From NCBI GenBank assembly GCA_934754475.1, contig CAKVHV010000004.1, positions 1-64,000 of the forward strand: a stretch of DNA of 64,000 bases. Direction: 5' to 3'. Positions 25,963 to 36,300 of the stretch are shown here, piece after piece. The stretch's first letter is position 1. Every line of letters starts with the position of its first letter. The notes below the pieces were generated by a model that ran no database searches, was not told the origin of the DNA, and worked only from the letters and a program-made list of their open reading frames with translations. The position numbers and the translations under genes are program-made. The DNA comes from an uncultured Clostridia bacterium. Its GTDB lineage: Bacteria; Bacillota; Clostridia; Christensenellales; UBA1242.

Positions 25963-28098
25963 TTAGTTTGTAAATCTTTTTAAATCAGTCTTTTTGGCAT
26001 AAAGCAAACGTTTGATAATATGATTAAATGATTGAGCATTTCTAACCGCATAAAAATGATATTTGCCTTTCTTTTTGTAGATAATAAGGTCGTTTTCTTC
26101 CCTATTTAGACAATGGTGGATTCCGCCGATTCCCGAAAGTATCTCTTGATATGCACCCATGCCAAATACACCTATGTATAGAGTTTGTCCTTCTTTGATT
26201 ATTGGCAACTTAAATTTGTCACGTGACTGATAATAATAAACATCGTCTCCGTCACAAGTGTTTCCCGCAAGTCTAACTTCAACTTGCTCATTTTCAACCA
26301 AGTTTATTGGCAAAATCAAAAATTCTTCGCCAAGTGCCCAAGTGTTTGGCAAACTTGTCATAAGACTATCATTTATTAAATACCAAGGATTATCGTCCGA
26401 CTTAACCGCTTCGACCTTGTAAATATTAAAACAAGCATCAGACACTGTATATCTGCCATTTTCTTGAATTATATCTGGCTCTTTGGCATTATACTTTGTG
26501 GATAAGTTTTTCAATAAATCAATTGTGTTTTGGACAAATCCATGATAATCGTATTCGTTAATCTTGTCATAAGGACAACCGCCACCGATGTCAAAATATT
26601 TGATAGTTTTAATTCTGCTTGAGAATTTTGCATAGATTTCAAAAGCTTTTTCAAAATTGATGTCAAATTTATCTTTGTCAAATAGTGAGCCACGTTGATG
26701 ATAATGAATGGTCGTAAAGTTAAGCATTGGATTTTGTTTGTATGTATCTGCGACATACTCAATCTCATTTTCATACAATCCAAATCTATCGTATTTAGCG
26801 ATTTTGTCATTATGATTATATAAACTTACTAGTTTTACTCTTGTTCCAATCTCAATTGGATTTTTAAATTTGTAATTAAGCAAATGCTCGTACTCAAAGA
26901 CACTATCTACAATATCCAATATTTGATAGCCTTTGTCGACCATTTTGCATATTAACTTTAGATACTCTGGGTCTTTGATGCCATTGCAAATAACTTTTTT
27001 TCGTTTGACTGTTTTTGTATCAAAAATTCTTTTGACAAGCATTAAGTCTGTATAACTTGATACTTCGTAAAAATCCGAATACACACCCGCTGTTACTACG
27101 TTTTCGGCATAATAACTAGCCTTGTTTGCATTTGCATAATAATACTTGCCATTGTATCCGCTCTTTTTAATCATTGTCTGAAATTCGTGTTTTAAAGATA
27201 GTATTCTCTCTCTTATCATATTTGGAAAGCCGACTTTGAGTGGATTGCCATATTTTTTAACAAGGTCAAGCAAGTTGATATTTTTGTAATACAAGACATT
27301 ATTTTTGTAAGACAAATAACGTTTGTGGAAAAAGTTATCCTTTGGACTAACAATCGTCAAGCATCTAATAGAACCGCCGAGTTTATAAAACTCATCAAGA
27401 TTTATTTCATGCACCACATAACCCATTTTTTCAAACACTCTTTTGATTCTAGGGCTTGGGCTTGATATAAACAAATTATTCTTAATAATTATAAAGTTTG
27501 TATTAAAGTTTTCGAACTCGTCCTTTGTCAAAGAAACAACTTCGTAATTTTTTTGTAAGTACTTATAGTCGTCAGCATCAATACCCGGCTTATATGCAAA
27601 AACCGTTCCGTCAAGTTCATTTAAGACACAATCCAAATGCAAAATATTTTTGGCAAGTCTTATAGGCTTAATCTTAAGATTTGTAAGGTCGCTCAAAGTC
27701 TCCAAAGACTTAGAACTAGTACGATTTCCGACACCTACAAAAACTTCTTCGTCGGTCTCAACAACATCCCCACCTTCAATTGTAGAAGAAAATTCATGAT
27801 CAAAATCAATTATGTCATTTAGTTTTTCTGGCTCACCAGACCTAACATGCTCTTTCATCTTACATCTATAGATTTTGTTGTCTAAGAAAAATGCAGTGTC
27901 TCTTACAAAAGTTTGTTCTGGCAAATTATCTTCTGGTTCAAGAAATTTAACTTCGTCATACTTACTTAAATATGTACACATATTTTTGTGTTGTTGTTTG
28001 AGCCTTTCGACATCAATCGTTCCTTTGAAAGATTTCTTTTCATTTATATTAATTGGCTCGCCTTTGACAAACTTATCCGGTTCACAAACAAAAATCAT
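25963..28098 (-). CDS. Fusion of arginine-deiminase/DDAH-like domain with a PLP-fold decarboxylase-like domain
   Basis: Protein of 711 aa in two parts. Residues 1 to about 270 are an amidinotransferase/DDAH-like domain with an intact apparent triad setting: TFVRDTAFF, IEGGDVVE, LHLDCVLNE and the late catalytic Cys in GGSIRCLT. Residues about 285-711 resemble biosynthetic arginine or ornithine decarboxylases (alanine racemase fold): VICNGIKDPEYLKL, DRFGL, HYHQRGS, FDIGGGCPYD, QENGRYTVSD, TCDGDD and GMGAYQEI. The canonical lysine of Y.xKAN is Asn here (YYYANANK). The combined order suggests arginine-related catabolism or polyamine control, but the substrate is not determined. Start follows AGGAGAAAATT. 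Single gene. Confidence 0.8.
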   Translation of the reverse strand: MIFVCEPDKFVKGEPININEKKSFKGTIDVERLKQQHKNMCTYLSKYDEVKFLEPEDNLPEQTFVRDTAFFLDNKIYRCKMKEHVRSGEPEKLNDIIDFDHEFSSTIEGGDVVETDEEVFVGVGNRTSSKSLETLSDLTNLKIKPIRLAKNILHLDCVLNELDGTVFAYKPGIDADDYKYLQKNYEVVSLTKDEFENFNTNFIIIKNNLFISSPSPRIKRVFEKMGYVVHEINLDEFYKLGGSIRCLTIVSPKDNFFHKRYLSYKNNVLYYKNINLLDLVKKYGNPLKVGFPNMIRERILSLKHEFQTMIKKSGYNGKYYYANANKASYYAENVVTAGVYSDFYEVSSYTDLMLVKRIFDTKTVKRKKVICNGIKDPEYLKLICKMVDKGYQILDIVDSVFEYEHLLNYKFKNPIEIGTRVKLVSLYNHNDKIAKYDRFGLYENEIEYVADTYKQNPMLNFTTIHYHQRGSLFDKDKFDINFEKAFEIYAKFSSRIKTIKYFDIGGGCPYDKINEYDYHGFVQNTIDLLKNLSTKYNAKEPDIIQENGRYTVSDACFNIYKVEAVKSDDNPWYLINDSLMTSLPNTWALGEEFLILPINLVENEQVEVRLAGNTCDGDDVYYYQSRDKFKLPIIKEGQTLYIGVFGMGAYQEILSGIGGIHHCLNREENDLIIYKKKGKYHFYAVRNAQSFNHIIKRLLYAKKTDLKRFTN

Positions 28099-28181
28099 AA
28101 TTTTCTCCTAAGTAAATTTAAAACTTGAATTTAGTATACCACATGAGACAAAACAATACTACTAATTGAACAATATTACAA

Positions 28182-28210
28182 AAAAATCCCTAGCAAAACT
28201 AGGGATAAAA
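28182..28210 (-). terminator. Terminator of the metal-efflux operon
   Basis: ATCCCTAG and CTAGGGAT form a perfect 8-bp stem with TTTTG loop and the minus-strand tail is TTTTTTT. Confidence 0.9.
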
Positions 28211-28215
28211 TTTAT

Positions 28216-30255
28216 TTAATCTTTAATTTTGTAAGTGAGTACTCTTAGCGAATTTAGAATTGCAAGCAACGTTACTCCCACATCTGCAAAAACCGCAAGA
28301 AGCATTCCTGTAATTCCTAATGCACCAAGAATTAAGAATGTAAGTTTTGTAACTCCTGCAAAAATAATATTTTCAAGCACTATCTTTTTGGTGCGTTTAG
28401 AAATCTTGATTAAGTCGGGAATACGTTTAAGATTATCATCGGCAATTACTACATCACTACTTTCAATTGTTGCTTGACTGCCCATAATCCCCATACTAAT
28501 ACCAACATCCGAAAGAGTCAATGCTGGGGCATCATTTATTCCGTCACCTACAAAGGCAACAGTTTTGCCTTTCTTTTTTTCATCTTCCAAAATATTAAAT
28601 TTGTCTTGTGGCATAAGTTCAGCATGATAAGAATCAATGCCAATTTCTGAGCATACTTTTTTGGCAATAGACTTGTTGTCTCCAGTTAACATCATAGACG
28701 AAATATTTAATTTCTTGAGATTTTCTACCATTTCATACGAACTAGATTTGACCTTGTCTTGCAAATATATTGAGCCTATAAGTTTGCCCGATTTCAAAAC
28801 ATCAACTTGAGTGTATCCTTTGGAATTTAAACTTCTTCCAACAAAATATTTATCTTTCTTAATTTCAAATTCTATACCTTTTCCAGCAACTTCATGATAG
28901 TTTTTGGCAATACACTTAGATTTTTTGTCATAAAACCCACATATTGCTTTTGCAATAGGATGCAATGAATTTTGTTCACCAGCGACTACAATTTCAAGCA
29001 AATCGCTTTCTTTTGTTCCTTGAGCAGTTTCTACTTTAAATACTTCAAAGTCGCCAGTTGTCAAAGTGCCGGTCTTGTCAAGAAGGATTTCATCAATGCT
29101 TGCACATGTATCAAGATAGTTGCTACCCTTAATCAAAATTCCTTGTTTGCTACATCTACCAATACCAGAGAAATAACTAAGCGGAACAGAAATAGCAAAG
29201 GCACAAGGGCAAGATACAACCAAGAATATTAGTCCCCTATAAATCGCTGTATTTATATTTCCAAGCACAGCCCAAGTAATTCCCCAGACTACAAAAGAAA
29301 GTATTATTACACCTAGTGTATAGTAACTAGAAAACTTGGATATAAAGGTTTCGGTCTTGGACTTTTTGTTTGTAGCATTGCTAACTAAATTCAAAATCTT
29401 GCTAACTGTACTATCTGTATATTTGCTTGTAGCCTTAATTTTAAGCACACCATCCAAAACAATACTTCCGGACGGAACACTATCATTAACATTTACGTTA
29501 ACTGGAATACTCTCACCGGTCAAATGACGTTTGTCTATATTGCAATTTCCGTCTACAATAACCCCATCAACTGGAATTTTTTCTCCGGGTTTAACAACAA
29601 TTATATCTCCAACTTCAACTTGCTCAGGCTTAACTTTTTCTTCCTTGTCGCCTTTGAAAATTACTGCATACTCAGGTTGAGTATTAATAAGTGCAGATAT
29701 ACTCTTTCTCGAATAATTAACCGCTCTTGATTCAAGCATTTTGCCTAGTGTATAAAGTGCAATAACCATTAACCCTTCCATGCTTTCATTCAAAGCACAT
29801 GCACCAATAATGGAAATCGTAACCAACGTGTTTTCGTCTAGTTTTAGATGAATTGATTGATGAATTGCCTTGAAATATGTCTTGTAACCCATAAGTAGCA
29901 AACTAGTTATAAGCATTGTAAAATATAACCATGTAGGCATAGGTTTGACAAATAAAATTATGAGTCCAAGCACAAGTCCTACCGAATACAATATTACATC
30001 CAAGAGTTTGACAGGCTCGTCGTGAGTATGCTCGTGTTCTTGAGATATTCTTACGTCGGGATTGACTTGTTTAATTGTTTTATTGATATTTTTAAGAGTG
30101 CTAAGCAACTTGTCGTCTTCAATTTCTAAATAAAGTTTGCTTGTAGAAAAATTAATACTTGCACTAATGACACCATCAACCTTTTGTAAATACTTTTCAA
30201 GTGTCAAAGCGCAATGCCCACAATCCAAACCAGTTATATTATATTCTTTTTTCAT
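28216..30255 (-). CDS. cadA: Heavy-metal P1B-type ATPase (Zn/Cd/Pb class)
   Basis: Protein of 679 aa. N-terminal heavy-metal domain with LDCGHCA, several membrane helices, CPC ion motif in VSCPCAFAISVP (about 350), phosphorylation site DKTGTLT (about 393), HP motif in LHPIAKAI, and GDGINDAPAL hinge. CPC plus HP with an HMA domain and an ArsR-type partner fits Zn2+/Cd2+/Pb2+ export rather than copper. The start overlaps the stop of the repressor gene by four bases. Confidence 0.9.
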   Translation of the reverse strand: MKKEYNITGLDCGHCALTLEKYLQKVDGVISASINFSTSKLYLEIEDDKLLSTLKNINKTIKQVNPDVRISQEHEHTHDEPVKLLDVILYSVGLVLGLIILFVKPMPTWLYFTMLITSLLLMGYKTYFKAIHQSIHLKLDENTLVTISIIGACALNESMEGLMVIALYTLGKMLESRAVNYSRKSISALINTQPEYAVIFKGDKEEKVKPEQVEVGDIIVVKPGEKIPVDGVIVDGNCNIDKRHLTGESIPVNVNVNDSVPSGSIVLDGVLKIKATSKYTDSTVSKILNLVSNATNKKSKTETFISKFSSYYTLGVIILSFVVWGITWAVLGNINTAIYRGLIFLVVSCPCAFAISVPLSYFSGIGRCSKQGILIKGSNYLDTCASIDEILLDKTGTLTTGDFEVFKVETAQGTKESDLLEIVVAGEQNSLHPIAKAICGFYDKKSKCIAKNYHEVAGKGIEFEIKKDKYFVGRSLNSKGYTQVDVLKSGKLIGSIYLQDKVKSSSYEMVENLKKLNISSMMLTGDNKSIAKKVCSEIGIDSYHAELMPQDKFNILEDEKKKGKTVAFVGDGINDAPALTLSDVGISMGIMGSQATIESSDVVIADDNLKRIPDLIKISKRTKKIVLENIIFAGVTKLTFLILGALGITGMLLAVFADVGVTLLAILNSLRVLTYKIKD

Positions 30256-30617
30256 TTTTCCAACTCTCCTAAGTGACTTAGTCCCATTTCAAAAATAGTC
30301 TTAACATGTTCGTCCGCCAAACTATAAAATATTTCTTTGCCATTTTTTTCGGATTTAATTAGTTTGTTATCCTTCAAAAATTTAAGTTGATGAGATATTG
30401 CCGACTTTGTCATTTGAAGTGCATAAGCAATATCGCAGACACACATGCTCCCCACTTCGTCAAGTGCACAAATAATCTTAAGTCTAGTTACGTCCGCAAA
30501 TGTCTTGAAGAATGTTGACATCATATCGAAAATTTCTATTTTATCTATTGCACTCTGTGCTTGTGCTACATGACTCTCATGAAGACAAGTGCAATCACAA
30601 ACATTTTTGTTTTCCAT
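30252..30617 (-). CDS. ArsR/SmtB-family metal-sensing repressor (CadC-like)
   Basis: Protein of 121 aa. Winged-helix core with LKIICALDEVGSMCVCDIAY, where MCVCD corresponds to the ELCVCD metal-binding motif of the alpha-3 site, and an N-terminal Cys pair (CDCTCLHES) of CadC/CmtR-type alpha-3N sensors. It should repress its own operon until Zn/Cd/Pb binds. The two operator-like sites at 30754-30805 support this. Start follows GAGGAG. Confidence 0.9.
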   Translation of the reverse strand: MENKNVCDCTCLHESHVAQAQSAIDKIEIFDMMSTFFKTFADVTRLKIICALDEVGSMCVCDIAYALQMTKSAISHQLKFLKDNKLIKSEKNGKEIFYSLADEHVKTIFEMGLSHLGELEK

Positions 30618-30753
30618 TTATACTCCTCTTAATTATTCCCAAGCTACAAAGCAATAAGTCAATTTATATGCTTACTTAAATTTAATATTTAAATATTTTG
30701 TTTAAATCTAAACCAAATAAACTACACAATTGATTTAAAACTTTTGTTTATGG
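30618..30753. other. 5' leader of the metal-efflux operon
   Basis: About 140 bases of AT-rich leader between the predicted start site and the repressor gene. I see no coding frame or firm structure here. Confidence 0.4.
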
Positions 30754-30769
30754 TTGAATATTTACTCAA
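30754..30769. promoter_or_regulatory. ArsR-type operator, downstream copy
   Basis: TTGAATATTTACTCAA, an imperfect 12-2-12-like dyad (TTGA-ATA...TAC-TCAA), placed just after the predicted transcription start. 15 of 16 bases match the second copy at 30790. Confidence 0.75.
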
Positions 30770-30782
30770 CTATTATACTGTC

Positions 30783-30812
30783 ATTATAGTTGAATAATTA
30801 CTCAATTGTCAA
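30783..30812 (-). promoter_or_regulatory. Consensus promoter of the metal-efflux operon, with embedded operator
   Basis: Perfect TTGACA (30812-30807) and TATAAT (30788-30783) with an 18-base spacer. The upstream operator copy lies exactly in the spacer, the classical position for ArsR-family repression. Confidence 0.9.
30790..30805. promoter_or_regulatory. ArsR-type operator inside the promoter spacer
   Basis: TTGAATAATTACTCAA, dyad symmetric (TTGA/TCAA ends), located between the -35 and -10 boxes. Confidence 0.8.
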
Positions 30813-30897
30813 CCGTTTTAAAAAAGTTTTTTTAAAATCTTAGAATAAGGAATATTTATATATTTGCACATGCACACATGCACAAATACACAAACAA

Positions 30898-30947
30898 AAA
30901 AACTTGGATAATATGCAATACACTGCACACAAATTATCCAAGTTTAT
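30898..30947 (-). terminator. Terminator of the TM2-mnmA operon
   Basis: AAACTTGGATAAT pairs with ATTATCCAAGTTT (13 bp) around a 20-base loop, with a T-run on the minus strand. Confidence 0.85.
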
Positions 30948-30981
30948 AATTAAATAAATATATAAAATAAATTTTAATCAA

Positions 30982-32055
30982 TTAAAAAACTTCTTCAATA
31001 ACTCCACCGCCAAGACAATGTGTGTCGTCATAGAACACAACATATTGTCCCGGAGTTACTGCACGTTGTTTTTCTACAAAGTTTACAACCACTCTATCTT
31101 TTTCAATTTTAACTAGTACTTTTTGGTCGGGTTGTCTATATCTAAATTTTGCAAAACACTCAAATTCGCTATCTTTTGGTTTTTTTGGAATCCAGTTGAT
31201 TTTGTAAGATATTAGTCCATTTGAGAATAATTCTTCGCCTTCACCTTGGGAAACAATAAGTTTGTTATCCTTAACGTTTTTGTCAACAACATACCATCTA
31301 TTGCCATTCCCACCGCTCATTCCGCCAATATTTAAACCTTTTCGTTGACCAAGAGTATAATAAATTACACCTTCGTGAGTGCCTACTTTTTTGCCATTCA
31401 AATCTACAATATCACCTTTTTTGCAAGGCAAGTAGTTTTTCAAAAACTGTCTAAATCTTCGCTCACCAATAAAGCATATGCCCGTACTATCTTTTTTCTC
31501 AGCAGTGGAAAGCCCATACTTTTCAGCTATTTTTCTTACATCGGGTTTGAGCATATCTCCAAGCGGAAACATGACTTTTGAGAGTTGGTCTTGGTTTAAC
31601 TGATTGAGAAAATATGTTTGGTCTTTGTTTGTATCTTTGGCTTTGCATAGATAAGTTAGTCCGTCAATTCTTTCTACTTTTGCATAGTGACCGGTTGCAA
31701 TATAGTCAGCGCCCATAGACATTGCATAATCAAGGAAAGGTCCAAATTTAATTTCTCTATTGCATAAAACATCTGGGTTTGGAGTTCTTCCTTTTTCGTA
31801 TTCTTCCAAGAAAAACTTAAATACTCTATCCAAGTAATCTTTGGCAAAGTTAACCGAAAAATACGGAATTCCAATTTTGTTACACACTCTCTTGACATCT
31901 TCGTAATCGTTAACAGACGTGCAAACTCCGTTGTCATCGTCTTCTTCCCAATTGTGCATAAAGAGTCCAATTACTTCGTAGCCTTGTTCTTTGAGTAGTG
32001 CTGCAGCGACCGAACTATCCACACCGCCCGACATTCCTACAACAACTTTTGTCAT
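30982..32055 (-). CDS. mnmA: tRNA-specific 2-thiouridylase MnmA
   Basis: Protein of 357 aa. PP-loop VGMSGGVDSSVAAALL, nucleophile Cys in PNPDVLCNREIKFG, second Cys in DSTGICFIGERRFR, and TLGQRKGLNIGG. It thiolates U34 of Lys, Glu and Gln tRNAs using sulfur from a cysteine desulfurase. The start overlaps the TM2 gene stop by four bases. Confidence 0.97.
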   Translation of the reverse strand: MTKVVVGMSGGVDSSVAAALLKEQGYEVIGLFMHNWEEDDDNGVCTSVNDYEDVKRVCNKIGIPYFSVNFAKDYLDRVFKFFLEEYEKGRTPNPDVLCNREIKFGPFLDYAMSMGADYIATGHYAKVERIDGLTYLCKAKDTNKDQTYFLNQLNQDQLSKVMFPLGDMLKPDVRKIAEKYGLSTAEKKDSTGICFIGERRFRQFLKNYLPCKKGDIVDLNGKKVGTHEGVIYYTLGQRKGLNIGGMSGGNGNRWYVVDKNVKDNKLIVSQGEGEELFSNGLISYKINWIPKKPKDSEFECFAKFRYRQPDQKVLVKIEKDRVVVNFVEKQRAVTPGQYVVFYDDTHCLGGGVIEEVF

Positions 32056-32522
32056 TTTTTATCTCCTTTTTCGGCGAGAACTACTGGCACTTTGAACCTG
32101 CGGAAAATTACATTCAAAATATCACAAATCCAAAGCAGAATATTAATCGCAAAACACGTAAATGTTATTTCATAAAATATTCTAAACACAAGTACAGAAT
32201 CTAGTGTAGGTATACTTAGTTTTAATATAAGCAAAATTATTGAAACGACTGTACTAATTAGAGAGAAAGTTCCCCTAATATTACGCTTGACATAATAGTG
32301 ATTAACTCCAATAAAACCCAAGAATATTGTATACATAAGAAGTGCTATCTTGTTTACATCACTTGGCACATCGGTTGTAAAGTACACCAAATCAGACATG
32401 TCGTTCTTTCGATACTGGCTTACTTTTTTGTTGCTAGCGTTGTTGACTTGTTCGTCTGTCACACCACAATATTTACAAAGTTGACCTTGCACCATTTTTG
32501 CACCACAAATAGGACATCTCAT
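32052..32522 (-). CDS. Zinc-ribbon TM2-domain membrane protein
   Basis: Protein of 156 aa. N-terminal zinc ribbon (CPICGAKMVQGQLCKYCG), linker, then TM2-type helix pair with GFIGVNHYYVKRNIRGTF between them and further hydrophobic helices. TM2 proteins are of uncertain function. Translationally coupled to mnmA. Start follows AAAGGAG. Confidence 0.75.
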   Translation of the reverse strand: MRCPICGAKMVQGQLCKYCGVTDEQVNNASNKKVSQYRKNDMSDLVYFTTDVPSDVNKIALLMYTIFLGFIGVNHYYVKRNIRGTFSLISTVVSIILLILKLSIPTLDSVLVFRIFYEITFTCFAINILLWICDILNVIFRRFKVPVVLAEKGDKK

Positions 32523-32651
32523 AGTGTTACTCCTTTTATCTTAATTTTACCAAGAAAAACAACTCAAATAAATGAGTGTTTATTTAAAATTTATTTACTT
32601 AAATATTTTAACATATTTTATATTTTGATACAATCAAAAATTCTCTAAATA

Positions 32652-32685
32652 AATATATCCACTTGGGAATTCCAAGTGGATATTT
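32652..32685. terminator. Terminator after the small secretion-locus proteins
   Basis: ATATCCACTTGG pairs with CCAAGTGGATAT (12 bp) with a short AATTC-type loop. The T-run is weak but the stem is perfect. Confidence 0.7.
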
Positions 32686-32688
32686 AAA

Positions 32689-32931
32689 TTAATTGTTGCC
32701 CGAAATTATTTTTTTGATTTCTTTTAGATTAGCAAGTGTTAGTTCCTCGTCAATCTCTCTATATGCATTTTTGAACGCATTTCTAATTTCTTCTCTCACG
32801 TTTGGTTTTTCAAGTGCTATGTCTCTGACTTTTTTTGCAAATGCCAAAACATCTTCTTTTGTTGTAATATCTACTTCTTTGATAATTCTTTCGATTATTT
32901 CAAACTTGTATACATTAGGATTTTTTGCCAT
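32689..32931 (-). CDS. Small acidic helical protein, function unknown
   Basis: Protein of 80 aa, highly charged and predicted helical, without cysteines or membrane segments. It starts MAKNPNVYKFEIIERIIKEV. It lies 15 bases after the 113-aa gene and closes the operon before a terminator. Downstream of the giant secretion-locus genes, so it may be an accessory, which is inference from position. Confidence 0.6.
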   Translation of the reverse strand: MAKNPNVYKFEIIERIIKEVDITTKEDVLAFAKKVRDIALEKPNVREEIRNAFKNAYREIDEELTLANLKEIKKIISGNN

Positions 32932-32946
32932 AATTAATTCCTTCTT

Positions 32947-33288
32947 TTACTTTTCCAATTCTTTATCTAAATTCAAGTACTTTGCTTTTAGTTTTTTAAG
33001 AACATCATCTGCTTTTAAAATTTCATTTTCAGTCTTTTCCATTGACTCCAAAGTGCTTGCCATTTCCGCCAAGTTCTTTTGTTCTTCGGCACTAGGAATA
33101 CGACCATTGCCATATGCTCTTTCATACTTTTTAAGCAAGTTTTTCATAAAGTTAACATAAGTCGCACTATATTTGCTTCTCAAAGATTGTTCGATAGACA
33201 CATCTTGTTCTTCATCTTCCAAACTTTCTAAGAATTTGACGTCCTTGTCATCTTCGCCAAAAAATTCGTCACTAATAATTTTATCCAT
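32947..33288 (-). CDS. Small acidic coiled-coil protein, function unknown
   Basis: Protein of 113 aa. Acidic N-terminus (FGEDDKDVKF) then a helical coiled coil to the end. It has its own consensus promoter and a GGGGAG ribosome binding site. No domain is recognised. Next to the 1263-aa gene and in operon with the 80-aa gene. Confidence 0.65.
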   Translation of the reverse strand: MDKIISDEFFGEDDKDVKFLESLEDEEQDVSIEQSLRSKYSATYVNFMKNLLKKYERAYGNGRIPSAEEQKNLAEMASTLESMEKTENEILKADDVLKKLKAKYLNLDKELEK

Positions 33289-33320
33289 AAATATTTCTCC
33301 CCATAAATTTGATTATACAT

Positions 33321-33349
33321 ATTTTACACCAAATATATAGTCTTGTCAA
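33321..33349 (-). promoter_or_regulatory. Promoter of the two small secretion-locus proteins
   Basis: TTGACA (33349-33344), 17-base spacer, TAAAAT (33326-33321) on the minus strand. Confidence 0.8.
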
Positions 33350-33368
33350 TATGGGATTTTAAGGTTTT

Positions 33369-36300
33369 TTAGGAACCCATTTCATTATCTGCTTCAAAGT
33401 TTTTTCTTTGTTCTTCCAATTTCTTTTTTTCTTCTTGACTAAGATTATCAGTTTCCACAGTTTCTTTTGAAGTTTCGTCTTCAATTTTTTCAGATTCTTC
33501 GCATGTTGTCACATTATCCGGAGATAATAATTCAGCATTTGCATCTAGTTGGTCAAATGTTGGTCCATATTTTTTTGAAAATTGAACACATAATTGTGTG
33601 ATTTTTCCTATCATGCTTGTAAATCTTGCATCATTTGCAATCAACGCTTGAACTTCACTTGCATTTTCACAATCATTCAAACTCTTCATCATATCATCAG
33701 TAATCAAATTGCCTATTTGGCAACCATTAGACCATTCTGTAGTGATTGATATAATAGTGCCTAGTGCATAAGTACTCATATCCTTAAGCACAGTTGCCAC
33801 TTCTTGTTTACGACCTTCAAAAGGTCCAGAATTTGGACAATGAGCAATAACTTGTTGATACTTCAATGCACCATTATATGGCATGCCAGTGTTAGCAACT
33901 TTTTCTTCAATTGCCTTGCTAATCTCTCTTTTATATGCCTCATAGGCTTTTTCGAGTGTAACAGCTACACCATATTTAACACCATCTTTATCCATGTCAA
34001 TTTGTTTATCAGTTATATAGTTAAATACTTCTACTACATCGCCTAATTGTTTTCTTGCTGTTTCATCTAAATTAGTTAAATTTGTAGAATTCGAACCCAA
34101 CAAAAGTCCTATTCCCGCCCCCAACAATTTGTATGTATCAAAAGTTTTGTCTGCTATGCGCAAAAAGTTGCTTGGAGTCTCAGTATTTGCTGTTTTATCT
34201 TCTTCCCCACGTGCTTTTTCTTCGTCATTTACATGAGTCTCTTCGGTTTTGCCGTCTTCAGAGTCAGATTCAGATTTTTCTTCGTCAGGATTTTTGGATT
34301 CTTCGTCACCTGCTGTTTTCTCGTCATCAGTTTTTTCTGTATCTGCGGTTTCACCCGAATTGTCCGATTTTTCGTCGCTAGGATTAGCGGGGTCAGTCTC
34401 TGGAGATGTCTTATCATCGTTAGTATCCAAATTACTTTGGTCATCTGCACCTTTGTCTTGACTATCTTTGCCATCAGTTCCAGGAGTTTTTGGAGCATCA
34501 CTTCCGTTTTTTGCTCTCAAACGAGCACGGTCATCTGCAGTAAAACCAAACTGGTCGGTTACCTTATCTTCTCTAATCATGGTATTCTCTATCATTTTGA
34601 GCCAATCATCAATGATTTTTTCAGTTGTTTTTCCGCAATAAGGTTTAAATTTCTTTATCCAACCAGCAGTATCAAAAGCGGCATTCTTTTGACCATATTT
34701 ACGCCAAGTGTATTTTTTTGCATCGTCATTTTGTTCTTCTTCGTCATCTTTTTCTTGGGCGGTTGGGTTACCATTTTTTTCTTGACCTGATATTCCTGAC
34801 GCTTTTTCTCTTTCGTAATTTTCAATAAATTGTCTCTGTTCAGGAGTCAATTTATTTTCATCCATGTTTTTGAGAGCATTATAACGGGAATCAGCTTCTA
34901 ATTGTTTTTGTAACTTTGTATGTCTGCTAGCTTCTGTTTCTGTTTTTGCCTTGTTTGTATATGTATTATTTGTTTTGTCTGTATTTCTGCCTACTTTGTT
35001 AACCAAATTAAACAATTCTTCATCACTGAGTGTTTCGATATTCACATTACCATCTGTCAATGATTTGTTAACACCATCATTTACAGCCATAGCATAGTCT
35101 AATGCTCTATCGTGATTTGCTTTGTAAACATCTCTATTTTTAAATCCGTCACAAGCATCAACAAATATATCAATATCAAAATTAGGGTCACTAATAGCAC
35201 CCGAAATCAAACCTTTGATTTCTGGCAATTCTCTTCTTACTTCGTCGGTAAGACCAATTAGACCATCGTTGTCGATAGCTCGATTGTATAGACCAACGAT
35301 ATCAGCCATTGATTTGTCTGGGAATCTATCTCTAAGCTTTTTTTCAAGTCTTTTGTAAACATTATCTTCACTTGATGTATAGATACGTTCAAATCTTCGA
35401 TAAATATTGTATTTTTCAATCGCTTCGATGATGTCTTGATTATTTTCGTCTTGAGCCAAGATATTTAAAATATCGTAGTCTTCGAGTTCTGATGCCGATT
35501 TCAAGATTTCTTCGGTTTGAGATTGTCTTTTCCCTTTTGAAGGTGTCATTCCCAAGTATTCCGCATTTACCGAATTAACTACTTCAGCAAAAGTGCCATT
35601 TTTGAAAAACTCTTCAAGTGCTGGATAAATAAACTTAGTATAAGCACCTTCTACGATATGGTTCTCACCAAGTTCAAGTTGATAAACACCAGTAGTTGGG
35701 TTCATTTTTACATTCAAAAATTCGCAATTGCCAAAGTTTTTCAAAAGAGTGCCGATACTTTTGGCAACATCTTCTCTACTTAAATCCGGTGTACTTTCAA
35801 GTATTTTTTCAATTGCTGTTTTTTGGAAACTTGAAACCAATTGCACTTCGGCTTTGGCTCTAAGCAATTCGCTATAAAGCCTAGATTGTTCGGGATTAAG
35901 AGTAGATACTCCCATATCTCTAAATCTATCTAATTGTTGGTCGTATTCACGCAAAACATCAGTTATCTCAGAGTAGCCTTCAAATTGTGTGGCTGATTCA
36001 AGATTATGAGCATATGCTACTTCGGTCAAGTCTTCAAGTCTCTTGAGTGTCAAGCCTTTGAGATATCTATTTGAGCCAAACTCGTCGCCAAGTGCATTTT
36101 CAATAATGTCTTGTGCTTGTTCACTTAGTCTATCTCTAAATAGACTAGCTAGTGCTAGTTTGGTTGCATCAGTTCTAACTTTGGAGTTCTCGGTTAGTTC
36201 AAATGCTTTCCATTCGGAACTATCCATATTATAGATTAAATCTGCTTTTTCGATACTAGCATTTATATCCGACATTTCCTTTCTATAACGGAATCTATCG

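Noticed and set aside
30860..30895. Short direct repeats GCACATGCACA, as from a CRISPR or operator
   Set aside because: Two overlapping copies within about 25 bases only, without spacers of regular length. They sit just upstream of the metal-efflux promoter and look like local simple sequence.
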